Assembly: GCA_947624945.1 (NCBI GenBank)
Contig: CANQMJ010000025.1
Span: 1-22,058 of the forward strand
Length of the DNA: 22,058 nt
From: an uncultured Clostridia bacterium
GTDB taxonomy: Bacteria; Bacillota; Clostridia; Oscillospirales; CAG-272
Reading direction: 5' to 3'
Positions 13,891 to 21,860 of this stretch are shown here, in pieces; position 1 is the first letter of the stretch; each line of letters starts with the position of its first letter. The translations under genes were made by a program, and so were the position numbers. A model generated the notes under the pieces. The model had not been told where the DNA came from, made no database searches, and saw nothing but the letters and a program-made list of their open reading frames with translations.

Positions 13891-16800
13891 TTATTTCACA
13901 TAAGACTGCTGTGCCGCAACAGCCTCTTCGAGGTACTTCGCCGCGAGTCCGAACAGTTCGGAATTCGTGGAACGCAGACCTGCCGCAATACCGAGCAGAG
14001 CGTCGAAGTCTTCCTGTGTCGCGTCGCTCATGAGAGCAGCGTCTACAGCGGGCTGTACCTTTGCTATCTCGGCCGCGTACTTATCCTTGTCGGCGGAACG
14101 GAGACCGTCAAGTATCTCTATCGCCTGAGAGCTGCGCTTTTCAGCGAGCGTCTGACCTATATCGAGCGTTTCGAGGTCGAACTCTTCGCGCTTACGCGAT
14201 ATCTCTTTGTTGATCGTATTGATGTAGCCGAGGAGCGAATCTGTCGGGTCCTTCTTGTCGTTGTACGCCGCCTTGAATGCAAAGTCGGTGTAGCGTGCTA
14301 TGATGTAGGAGCCGGGGTAGTTCGGAACTGCCGTCAGCGACTGGAACTGAGCGTTCAGTTTGTTGTATTCGCTTGTGGACCAGGACAGCTCAGCGAGAGC
14401 TTCGATATTCGCCGTCGGGTTCATACCGCCCTCACCGAGGACTGCAACGAGTTCGTTACTGTAGTCGGCCTGGAAGTCAGCGTCCGTGTACCAGTCGATG
14501 AACTGCCAGCCGAGCTTCTTATGGTCGCTGCCCTCCATCATTACGACGCCGCCGACAGTCGAAACTGCGGTGTGGTTGATGGAACCGTCAGCCTGCTCCA
14601 TGCCGGGGATAACGGTGAATTCCCACAGACCGGAGATCTCGGTCGCGAAGAGGACGAGCTGGTTATACAGCGTATACGGCTGGATCATGACCGGAATCTC
14701 ACCCGTTCTGAAACGGTTAGCCGGGTCATACGTATACGGCAGCGAATACTTGGTGAACATGTTGCACATCATCTCGAACGCGGAGAGCGAGAGGTTGGAA
14801 TCAAGGTTGATCCTCATACCGTCGTCGGCGTAGAGCTGACCGCCCATCTGATAGAGATATGTGAGGTAATCGGCGGTAAGTCCGACTTCCATCTTATTAT
14901 ACTGGAGCACGGGAACGAGTGCGAGGACGTCGTCCCATGTCTGCGGCACCTCGAGTCCGAGGTCCGCGAGGATGTCCTTACGGTAGAACAGCATCGGGAA
15001 CGTCTGCGTCTCGGGGATAGCGAACGTCTCGCCGTAAAGCGTGAGCGGTATCGTCGCAGCCTTGGAGAAGCGTGATGTTACCTCGTCGAACGTGTCGAAG
15101 TAGAGTTCCCAGTTGCCTTCGCCGTCGGCGCCGCAGACTTCGCACTTATAGTCTCCGTCGCCCACGTACTTGAGCGTTTCTCTGCCCTTCGATTTGCAGT
15201 TCTTGCAGAGCATATCGTTCATGCCCTGAAGAGCGCCGCGTATCGCGTAGTTGATGACGTCGCCGTCGCCGGTGAACAGCGAGACGTCGGGTCCGACGCC
15301 CGCAAGTATCGACGGAAGCAGCGTGCCGCCGGCAACGAGCTTCAGGTTGATCGATACGCCTGTGTTCGGCGTGAATCTGTTATCTATAAGGTTACGGATG
15401 ATGTTGGCCTGGTCGCGTCCGGTAACGACCCAAACTTCCGCCATGCCCTTGTCTTCCGTATCCGATGTGGAACCGAGCGAGTTGTAGTCGGTATAGAAGC
15501 TGCCTACGAAGGAACGGATCTCAAACCATATAGACTGGAAGAAGTTCGCGTCCGCCTTCGGCAGTGATTCCGATTCGGGCTGGATCGAGATTATGTCAAT
15601 GTCGAGCGGCTGCATCGAGACCGTGTTGATCCACGTTCCGAGCGTGCCTATGTAGGACTTGAGGAGGTTGAGGTTAGCTGCGACCTCGTCCTCGTCGCTT
15701 CCCATCTTCTCGACGAGACGCTGTATCTGCGACAGCGTCGAGGTGTTCTCACCTGCGACACCGTTCATGTTCTCGAGATCCTCGATAGCTTTCTCGAGGT
15801 TCTTGCCCTCGTTGACGAGAGCTCTGATCGTACCGGGGATCGTGCGGTAGAAGCCGTAGTCGCGGTACTGGTCGGGGTTGGCGCCCGTCAGCTTAAGGAT
15901 CGACAGGTACGCGTCGTTGATGACTTCGAGCGTATCGCTGACCGAGCTGATGACGGGACCGAGGTCGCCAAGCGTTACCTCAAGTCTGATCGTGTGCTTG
16001 CCTGCCTCGAGGTAGAACTTGTAGGGCTCGTCGCCTTCCTCGTCCTGACCGAGTCTCTTGGACTGCCATTTCGTCGCGTAACCGAAGCGCAGCGAATTGC
16101 ATTCCTCGAACGGGACCTCGCCGTCGATGTAGAGACGGCGCGATACGAACAGACCGTTGAGGTCGGACTGCTTGAATCTTACCGCTATCGTGTAAAGTCC
16201 CGACGCCGGTACGTCTATCTCATATTCTATCCACTGTCCCACGCGCTCCCACTTGTCGCCGCCGATGGAGTTGAGTCTCACCTTTACGGGGTCCTGCGGG
16301 TACGTGATCGCGGACGTCCTGTCGTTGAGCGGGTAGATGGTGTTGTGCGACATCTTCGACGGATACTCGGCCTGGATCTCGACCGGCTCCGCGGAGGCGT
16401 CCTTATATCCCTTAGAAGAGTACGTGCTCTTCACATCTGCATATGAAGGGATGCTCTCGTAAGGGTACAGCGTGATCTTTCTTATAACGATAGGTTCGCG
16501 TGCGCCTTCAAGTGTGAGCGTGTTCTCGCCGGCTTCGAAGTAGAACTCGAACGGTTCGAGATAGTACCCGTTGCTGTCGGTGACGTTGTACACGCACCAC
16601 TCGGGAGCGTCTACGGTGTTCGGGCGCAGCTCGTTGCCGTTCTGGTCGGCTTCGAACGCGGGACCGCCGTCCTCGCCCGTCACATATTCATTGACCCACA
16701 CCTTCGTCATCGCAAGGTGACCCGCCTCTGCAAACGGGATCTTGTCGTTGATGTAGAGCGCGCGCTCAATGTTGTTGGCCTTGTACGTGATAGGGTTATA

Positions 16801-17175
16801 GTCTATCTTTATCGCGTAAAGACCCGTAGCGGGGACGTCGACCTTCCACGAGACGATGCCCGTGTCCGGCACGTAGAGGGAATCGCCTTCCATGCCCTCG
16901 TAGTCAGACTTGACCTCGACCTCTGCGGTCGTCTCGTCCTTGACATAGTCGGCGGCGTCGACACTCACCGAGGATGTCGCGCGGGGCACGCCCTCGTATT
17001 CGCTTCTATATTCCAAATAGGACTTCGCGTTCAGCGCTTCGCTCATCTCCTGCAAAAGCGAGCCCGTTCCGTCCTCTCCTGCGGCTGAGACCGGCGCCAT
17101 GACGACGAACGTCCCCGATACCATCAGAAGCGTGAGAAATAAAGCAGCGACCCTTGTTAGCTTTGTTCTCTTCAT
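13891..17175 (-). CDS. Large secreted extracellular solute-binding protein with two jelly-roll-like domains and a Cys4 insertion
   Basis: First gene of the operon, 1094 aa, over twice the usual 400-450 of a family-1 binding protein. Order: signal peptide (about 1-32, ending PVSA, no lipobox Cys); two beta-sandwich repeats resembling CBM6/35-type modules (about 50-240 and 260-425), each with a 'P.sGlY.I...' strand, a YIND/YIDGE-P-F turn and an 'aGe.TL.L' or 'aGkHTIRLE' strand; a helical linker (about 430-560); the binding-protein domain (about 574-1000), including VWVVTGRDQANIIRNLI, GVGPDVSLFTGDG, AIPETQTFPMLFYRKDILAD and PQTWDDVLALVP; and a helical C-tail. A CKNC...CEVCG motif (about 656-685) interrupts the domain right after the expected 'ALQGMNDM'. 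It should capture the operon's ligand outside the cell. SD AGGAGG lies 7 nt before the ATG. Confidence 0.9.
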   Translation of the reverse strand: MKRTKLTRVAALFLTLLMVSGTFVVMAPVSAAGEDGTGSLLQEMSEALNAKSYLEYRSEYEGVPRATSSVSVDAADYVKDETTAEVEVKSDYEGMEGDSLYVPDTGIVSWKVDVPATGLYAIKIDYNPITYKANNIERALYINDKIPFAEAGHLAMTKVWVNEYVTGEDGGPAFEADQNGNELRPNTVDAPEWCVYNVTDSNGYYLEPFEFYFEAGENTLTLEGAREPIVIRKITLYPYESIPSYADVKSTYSSKGYKDASAEPVEIQAEYPSKMSHNTIYPLNDRTSAITYPQDPVKVRLNSIGGDKWERVGQWIEYEIDVPASGLYTIAVRFKQSDLNGLFVSRRLYIDGEVPFEECNSLRFGYATKWQSKRLGQDEEGDEPYKFYLEAGKHTIRLEVTLGDLGPVISSVSDTLEVINDAYLSILKLTGANPDQYRDYGFYRTIPGTIRALVNEGKNLEKAIEDLENMNGVAGENTSTLSQIQRLVEKMGSDEDEVAANLNLLKSYIGTLGTWINTVSMQPLDIDIISIQPESESLPKADANFFQSIWFEIRSFVGSFYTDYNSLGSTSDTEDKGMAEVWVVTGRDQANIIRNLIDNRFTPNTGVSINLKLVAGGTLLPSILAGVGPDVSLFTGDGDVINYAIRGALQGMNDMLCKNCKSKGRETLKYVGDGDYKCEVCGADGEGNWELYFDTFDEVTSRFSKAATIPLTLYGETFAIPETQTFPMLFYRKDILADLGLEVPQTWDDVLALVPVLQYNKMEVGLTADYLTYLYQMGGQLYADDGMRINLDSNLSLSAFEMMCNMFTKYSLPYTYDPANRFRTGEIPVMIQPYTLYNQLVLFATEISGLWEFTVIPGMEQADGSINHTAVSTVGGVVMMEGSDHKKLGWQFIDWYTDADFQADYSNELVAVLGEGGMNPTANIEALAELSWSTSEYNKLNAQFQSLTAVPNYPGSYIIARYTDFAFKAAYNDKKDPTDSLLGYINTINKEISRKREEFDLETLDIGQTLAEKRSSQAIEILDGLRSADKDKYAAEIAKVQPAVDAALMSDATQEDFDALLGIAAGLRSTNSELFGLAAKYLEEAVAAQQSYVK

Positions 17176-17352
17176 AGAACTTCCTCCTACCGTTAAGTTT
17201 TATGCCTCGCGCAGTCTGCCGTCCGGCTCGGTTTCGGACGTCGGAACACGCTTCGGCAAGAATTTTTGCATCGCCTTTTTTGCGGCGGAGGCGACCCGCC
17301 TTCGTATACCCGCTCGCCGCCCGAGGGCAGTTATCGAGAATACAAATTTTCA
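17176..17352 (-). promoter_or_regulatory. Long 5' leader of the importer operon (about 177 nt)
   Basis: Between the predicted start site and ATG 17175 lies a GC-rich leader. It can form a 6-bp hairpin from CGTCCG/CGGACG (17220-17225 with 17235-17240) and two mutually exclusive pairings around 17284-17301 (GGCGG with CCGCC, or AGGCG with CGCCT). I recognise no known riboswitch class, and no classical terminator precedes the SD. It could carry a regulatory element or simply be an unstructured leader. Confidence 0.4.
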
Positions 17353-17359
17353 TAAAGAT

Positions 17360-17388
17360 ATATTAGCATACGCGCAAAAATATGTCAA
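17360..17388 (-). promoter_or_regulatory. Sigma-A promoter of the seven-gene importer operon
   Basis: On the minus strand TTGACA (17383-17388), exactly 17 bp, then TAATAT (17360-17365). The start site would be near 17353. No other convincing promoter was seen inside the operon, whose intergenic gaps are 1-44 bp, so the seven genes are probably one transcript down to the terminator at 3946-3973. Confidence 0.8.
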
Positions 17389-18013
17389 GTATTCATAAAA
17401 CGCGGCGAGACAAAAATGAATTCTGTGTGAAGTCGGTCCCAAGCCGCCAAAATCGGCGGGATTTATTCATTTTTCTCGGTGCATTTGATTTTGCTAATGC
17501 GGTTTCGTAATTTTATTTTACTCATATTTCTATAGTTTCGTATTTGCGAGCGTTTGCTTTGGCTTTGCGGCGCTGTATTTCTCGTATCGCGTCGACTTCG
17601 CGTCGGCCTTATGTAAATTTCATTTACTTTTTATAGGTGCCATTCTTTTTGAATCAATTCCTGCAAAAAATCGGCGCAAATTTTAGTCTGATGGACGGTT
17701 TGCACAATTTTTATCGAAAAATTTCTACATATGCGCAGTTTGCACAAATTATAAGCGACGCCGCACTATCGGCGGAAATTATGCGACGTGTTTTGGGTGT
17801 GTATGAAATGTGTGCGAAATGTGAACGGCTCCGGGCTGCGTCACATATGCCGCACGGGCGCTGCGCGGGTGTCCGCGGCCGCCCGTTTCAGCGATATATC
17901 GCGTCATAACGGCAAGATCTCCGCTCAAAAATGCTCGTTTTGCGCCGCCTTGACAAAAATCGTTCAGCTTTTTGACTCTGACAGCGTTTTCGACAAAATC
18001 TGCCCCTGCCGAC
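17389..18013. other. Gene-free divergent control region
   Basis: About 625 bp between the two divergent promoters with no convincing gene: the short open frames here lack ribosome binding sites and protein-like composition. It is AT-rich in its first half. Structure seen: hairpin CCGCC/GGCGG (17444-17448 with 17455-17459); a 9-mer TTTGCACAA repeated exactly 40 bp apart (17699-17707 and 17739-17747); an inverted repeat AATTTTT/AAAAATT (17706-17712 with 17717-17723); a 12-bp perfect palindrome GCGATATATCGC (17891-17902); and the 13-mer CTTGACAAAAATC at 17949 and again at the SLH-gene promoter. These are candidate sites for regulators shared by the two divergent units. Confidence 0.5.
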
Positions 18014-18042
18014 TTGACAAAAATCCGTGTTTATTGTACTAT
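18014..18042 (+). promoter_or_regulatory. Sigma-A promoter of the SLH-protein gene
   Basis: TTGACA (18014-18019), exactly 17 bp, then TACTAT (18037-18042). The start would be near 18049, giving a leader of about 43 nt with SD AAAGGAG (18073-18079). The 13 bases CTTGACAAAAATC around the -35 also occur 64 bp upstream, where no matching -10 follows. Confidence 0.8.
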
Positions 18043-18091
18043 AAAGTCACAGTCTTAACAGTTTTTGCTTATAAAGGAGTACAAAATCAAC

Positions 18092-21000
18092 ATGAAGCAT
18101 GTCCGCCGCACACCCTCGATGATCGATATCCGCATGACAAATATGACAAAGCTGACGGTGCTCGCGCTCATAGCCGCGTTCGCCGCCGCTTTTCTTATTT
18201 CATCGCTTTCCGCCGCCGAAGGCGACTATACGGAAGCCGTATCCGTGCTTTCGCACCTGGACGTCTTGAAAGGCTACGGCGACGGCAGTCTGCATGAAAG
18301 CGACAACGTCGAGCGGTATCAGATGGCGCTCTTCATCTCGCGCCTTATGACCGGTCACCTCGACGACAATTACTGGAACGTACCTCTCGACGACTCCGTC
18401 CCGTTCGAGGACGTGCGCGCCGACTTCACGTCCAAGTACTGCGGCGCCATCAACCTCTGCTACGAAAACAACATCATCAACGGCCGCGATGCGTCTCACT
18501 TTGCGCCTCACGACGCAATTAAATATAAGGAAGCCCTCGCGATGATATGCCGTTCCGCGGGGCTTATTTATTCCGATTATCCGGGCGGCTACATCAGAGC
18601 CGCCGCCCGCATAGGGCTGGACGACAACATGGACGGCGTCGGCTATGACGACTTTCTCACGCGCGGTCAGACGGCACAGCTGCTGTTTAATCTAATGAAA
18701 GCTCTGTCCGGCATCTCCGACGGCGACGGCAGCTTCAATTATACCGGGCGCACGTATTTTAACGATTTCAAAAAGCTCGAAATAAAGGATGTCCGCACCA
18801 GGACCGGCTTCCGCGCCGAGTACTCCGTCGGCGGCTCCGTGTTCTGGGAGTACGACTGCCCCGCGACAAACGGCAGACCCGACGTGTTTTACAGCTATGC
18901 CGATTACAAGAAAAACTCCCCCGTCGATCCCGACCAGTACTACCTGTCCGAAGTGTACGCTTTCCGTCTGCACGACGGCACCGTCGCGGGACTCGTCGAC
19001 ATACCCGTCTACGACAGCGGCGAGATCGTGTACTCCGGCGGCGCGCGCACGATCGAGCTCGAGACTGTCACGGGACGCGTCGTTTCAGTCAAAAACGGCA
19101 AGATCAAACTTGAAAATACAGGCAGCGACGTGAAGCAGTTGAAAACGGGCTTTACTGGCTGCGCGTCCGTGCCGAAGCTCGACGTGAAGGTCGGCGAGAC
19201 ATACACGTTCTACGTCTATGACGGCTTCGCCGTTGATATTGCGTCGCATCACACATACACGAGCGACACTGCCGTCATCGTCGACATACGCAGAGACACC
19301 GCGACGGCGCTTCTCATGTCCGACGGATTCGAGACCGAGCATGAGCTGAAGCTCGCGAACGCGTCCGATCTGTCGCGTCTGCCCGCCGCCGTCACATTCG
19401 TGCGCGACGATGACGGCATTTGCACCGTGACCGAGCTCGACACTCGCCACGGACGGTTCGTTTACAAAAACGGCTCGTTCGTCACCGACGTCGGCTCCGT
19501 CGAGTATGACGTCGTCGACGGCGTGCCCGTTCGTCTCGACGGAGGGCGCGATGCCGTCGACCGCTCGTTCTTCTCTCTGCGTGCGAGCGGCGAGGTGACG
19601 CCAAAGAGTTACCGTTACGGCAAGGGCACCGTCTGCGTCTGCATACGAGACGGCGACGTCGACATTATGACCGACACGCCCGCCGAAGGCTGCGTCGTCG
19701 AGGGCGATTTCGTCTTTTCATCTCTTGTCGACGGCGGATACTGCATAGTTTACGCGTACGGCGACCTGTACTCCGTTCCCGAAACCGACAACTATGTTGT
19801 CGTTCCCGATTCGCTCACATACGCATATGAGGAAATTGACGACGGTTTCTCATTCTATATCGGCGGCATCAAGGACATAAAGAACGGCGACGAGCTCGAC
19901 GTCTGCATTTCCCCCGTCTCGGACGGCGACATAGACCGCCTCATCGATGAGGTAAAAACGTGGAACCGCCGCATCTATCCCGGCTTTGCCTACATCTTCG
20001 ACGTGGACAGCAGCAGTGCCGACTTCGATTTCACCTACGTCGACTACGCTTACGCTCTCGTCGCGTCTCACATGCACGAAGCCGCCGCCACGCTCACCTA
20101 CGACGAGCTGCACGGCGACGCCCTTCCGCTTCTTCTCGACGCATACAATGACTCCGTCGGCGGCTCCTACACCGAATACGACGTCGCCCGCGTGTCCTAT
20201 TCGGGCGACAAGCTGACTGACGGTCTCGTCTATGCCGTCGGCATCGATCTTGACAGAGGTGCGATGGCGTTTTCCGCGACGCTGTACGCCGTCGGCGTCA
20301 CCGTCGACGACGTGACATACACAGTCGGGGACGAGACGTACACATGCTCGGTCGAGGCCGTCATGGACGGTTATCCCGAGATCGAGGACGCGTTCCGCGA
20401 GCGTGGTATCATACCGTTCGGCGCCGTTTTGCGCGCGTCGGGACTCGAATCCGACAATGCCGTCGACGGCGAGGCGACCGCGACCGTCACCGTCGGCGGT
20501 CACACGTTCACGCTGCTTATTTCGGGCGGCTCCGTACACCGCGACCACGTCGACTCTCAGGACGGCGTCGACGGTGTGCCCGGCACGGGCGTCATCACCG
20601 CCGACACCCTCGACCGTGCGCCCAAAGTCCGCGACGGCTATATCACATTCGACACACTGGCGGGCGGCGACCCTGGCTTCAATGCCGCCTATCTCTATTG
20701 GCGCGGTCACGAGACCATGACGCTGTCGCGCACCGTCGTGCTCGCCGAGTTTTCGCCCGAACGCGTCGACGACGGCAGCGGCGACGGCTTCGAGAAGTGT
20801 GCGGCGTCGTTCTCGCTCGCCGCGAACGTATACGGCAAGGGCGACGAAGTCGAGATATGCACGCTCGCCATCGACTGGGACTTTGAGCCCGAGCTCGACA
20901 TGTTCTTCGGTGAGGAGCCGCCCGTCAGCACGCTCGCCTATGACAGCGACGGCACGATACTGTTCGGCGAATGGTACTTCTACGGCGCCGTCGACACGGA

Positions 21001-21415
21001 CACGCACGCCGTGCGCGTCGCGACGTATGACGACTACGAAAACGACCTTGATAAAGCTGTCGCCGATCCGTCTTACGTGCCAGTCATACGCGCCGTGAAG
21101 CTGCGCGTTGTGCCGTGTCTGTTCGCTCCGCTCTACGTCTCGTCCGACGCGGATGAGGACGGCGAGCGCGTCAACGTCGCGTTTATCCGCACCGTAGACG
21201 GCGACGGCAAAAAGCTCGAATACGGGGCGAAGAAGATGTACTCGCCTCTCGACGCGCTCTTCACCGCCAACGTCACGCTTAGCGGCGGCACGCCGTCCAT
21301 ACCGTCGATCCCCTCCGTCGACGGCTCCGACTTCGCCGCCGCTGCCGCAACGTTCCGCTTCACATATTCGCGCGGCAAGCTCGCGCTCTCGTTCGCCACG
21401 CCTCGCGTCTGGTAA
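18092..21415 (+). CDS. SLH-domain surface protein
   Basis: Probable cell-surface protein of 1107 aa anchored to secondary cell-wall polymer by N-terminal SLH repeats. An upstream in-frame TTG at 18065 lies before the SD (AAAGGAG, 18073-18079) and is rejected; ATG 18092 follows it by 12 nt. Residues 1-41 form a long signal peptide (hydrophobic core KLTVLALIAAFAAAFLISSL, cleavage near SAAEG; internal Met 15 or 18 are possible later starts). Three SLH units follow: about 50-85 (VLKGYGDGSLHESDNVERYQ), 115-157 (NNIINGRDASHFAPHDAIKY) and 165-210 (DDFLTRGQTAQLLFNLMKAL). The remaining 890 residues are very Asp/Gly/Tyr/Val-rich beta-type sequence without recognisable catalytic motifs. No LPXTG is seen. 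It is transcribed away from the importer operon from a shared control region, so it may be a surface partner of that system. Confidence 0.85.
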   Translation: MKHVRRTPSMIDIRMTNMTKLTVLALIAAFAAAFLISSLSAAEGDYTEAVSVLSHLDVLKGYGDGSLHESDNVERYQMALFISRLMTGHLDDNYWNVPLDDSVPFEDVRADFTSKYCGAINLCYENNIINGRDASHFAPHDAIKYKEALAMICRSAGLIYSDYPGGYIRAAARIGLDDNMDGVGYDDFLTRGQTAQLLFNLMKALSGISDGDGSFNYTGRTYFNDFKKLEIKDVRTRTGFRAEYSVGGSVFWEYDCPATNGRPDVFYSYADYKKNSPVDPDQYYLSEVYAFRLHDGTVAGLVDIPVYDSGEIVYSGGARTIELETVTGRVVSVKNGKIKLENTGSDVKQLKTGFTGCASVPKLDVKVGETYTFYVYDGFAVDIASHHTYTSDTAVIVDIRRDTATALLMSDGFETEHELKLANASDLSRLPAAVTFVRDDDGICTVTELDTRHGRFVYKNGSFVTDVGSVEYDVVDGVPVRLDGGRDAVDRSFFSLRASGEVTPKSYRYGKGTVCVCIRDGDVDIMTDTPAEGCVVEGDFVFSSLVDGGYCIVYAYGDLYSVPETDNYVVVPDSLTYAYEEIDDGFSFYIGGIKDIKNGDELDVCISPVSDGDIDRLIDEVKTWNRRIYPGFAYIFDVDSSSADFDFTYVDYAYALVASHMHEAAATLTYDELHGDALPLLLDAYNDSVGGSYTEYDVARVSYSGDKLTDGLVYAVGIDLDRGAMAFSATLYAVGVTVDDVTYTVGDETYTCSVEAVMDGYPEIEDAFRERGIIPFGAVLRASGLESDNAVDGEATATVTVGGHTFTLLISGGSVHRDHVDSQDGVDGVPGTGVITADTLDRAPKVRDGYITFDTLAGGDPGFNAAYLYWRGHETMTLSRTVVLAEFSPERVDDGSGDGFEKCAASFSLAANVYGKGDEVEICTLAIDWDFEPELDMFFGEEPPVSTLAYDSDGTILFGEWYFYGAVDTDTHAVRVATYDDYENDLDKAVADPSYVPVIRAVKLRVVPCLFAPLYVSSDADEDGERVNVAFIRTVDGDGKKLEYGAKKMYSPLDALFTANVTLSGGTPSIPSIPSVDGSDFAAAAATFRFTYSRGKLALSFATPRVW

Positions 21416-21424
21416 AAATTAATT

Positions 21425-21550
21425 AAAATTTTGCAGGGGAGAGAAAACTTCTTATAATGAAGTTGGCTTTTTCGCAAAGCGAAAAAGCAGAAGAAGGGAC
21501 GAATGCCCCTTCTTCCTTTTTCCCCTGCACCCCTCTTTTTCAAGAATTTT
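21425..21550. repeat. Three-hairpin cruciform repeat, copy 2
   Basis: Same architecture and orientation as the element at 1984-2078. Closing stem TGCAGGGGA/TCCCCTGCA (21432-21440 with 21521-21529), perfect. H1 AACTTC/GAAGTT (21446-21451 with 21459-21464, loop TTATAAT). H2 GCTTTTTCGC/GCGAAAAAGC (21466-21475 with 21479-21488, loop AAA). H3 GAAGAAGGG/CCCTTCTTC (21490-21498 with 21507-21515). Outside these, AAAATTTTG (21425-21433) and CAAGAATTTT (21541-21550) form near-perfect terminal inverted repeats. It starts 10 bp after the SLH gene stop. Confidence 0.78.
21490..21520 (+). terminator. Possible intrinsic terminator of the SLH gene
   Basis: The third hairpin of repeat copy 2 (9-bp stem, 8-nt loop) is followed by CTTTTT in the plus direction, about 75 bp after the SLH gene stop. 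No other terminator is seen between the gene and the next structured element, so the repeat may have been recruited as the gene's terminator. Copy 1 lacks the T-run. Confidence 0.5.
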
Positions 21551-21591
21551 CACTACTTTTTTCTAAAATAAAAGAAAATAATATCCTCGGA

Positions 21592-21790
21592 GAGAACTTA
21601 AGATAAGCACTAATCGGTCCGCTTTTGGAGAAGGTAGCATCTCCTCACTGCGTTCCGGAGCTGCCACACTTTCCGCAAAGCGGAAAGTGTCAGAGGTTTG
21701 GAGCGTAAGCGACAAAACTCCTACCTTTCTACAAAAAGGGGGCCCCGAATGAAAGAAGTTTTCCCCTAACCCCATATTTCAAGAATTTTT
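21592..21790. repeat. Larger structured element sharing the 3' flank of the cruciform repeats
   Basis: An outer stem GAGAACTT/AAGTTTTC (21592-21599 with 21756-21763, one G-U) encloses a second stem AGAAGGTAG/CTACCTTTCT (21629-21637 with 21721-21730, one bulge). Inside are hairpins CTCC/GGAG (21641-21644 with 21657-21660, extended by GCA/TGC), a perfect 11-bp ACACTTTCCGC/GCGGAAAGTGT with loop AAA (21666-21676 with 21680-21690), and a weak GGAG/CTCC arm. The end CCCC-ta-aCCCC-...-TTTCAAGAATTTT (21763-21789) closely matches the end of copy 2 (21522-21550). The same AAA-loop central hairpin style and 3' flank suggest a longer member of one family. No protein-coding potential is convincing on either strand. 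Confidence 0.55.
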
Positions 21791-21808
21791 ACGACGGTTT
21801 TTTTATTT

Positions 21809-21860
21809 GTTGCCTAAATAATGGCAACGCGCCGTAGGCCTCGCAGCCTCACCTACGCGC
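21809..21860. other. Two adjacent hairpins of unknown role
   Basis: GTTGCC/GGCAAC (21809-21814 with 21823-21828, 8-nt loop) is followed directly by a GC-rich hairpin of GCG-c-CGTAGG with CCTACG-CGC (21829-21838 with 21852-21860, 13-nt loop). A T-run lies before the first hairpin on the plus strand, the wrong side for a plus-strand terminator, and on the minus strand the hairpins are followed by an A-run. They could be part of a structured RNA or of a repeat running out of the window. Confidence 0.4.

Noticed and set aside
17006..17353. A minus-strand frame whose ATG sits at the predicted start site of the importer operon
   Set aside because: It would be leaderless and overlaps the binding-protein gene in another frame for most of its length; no family features. 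A regulatory leader peptide cannot be fully excluded but nothing supports it.
18065..18091. TTG at 18065 as start of the SLH protein
   Set aside because: It precedes the AAAGGAG site, which correctly serves ATG 18092.
17637..18297. Short plus-strand frames in the divergent control region
   Set aside because: No SD, no protein-like composition, and one runs into the SLH gene in a different frame.
21563..21775. A 70-codon minus-strand frame in the larger structured element
   Set aside because: It is made of the two arms of perfect inverted repeats, which explain its sequence, and it has no SD.
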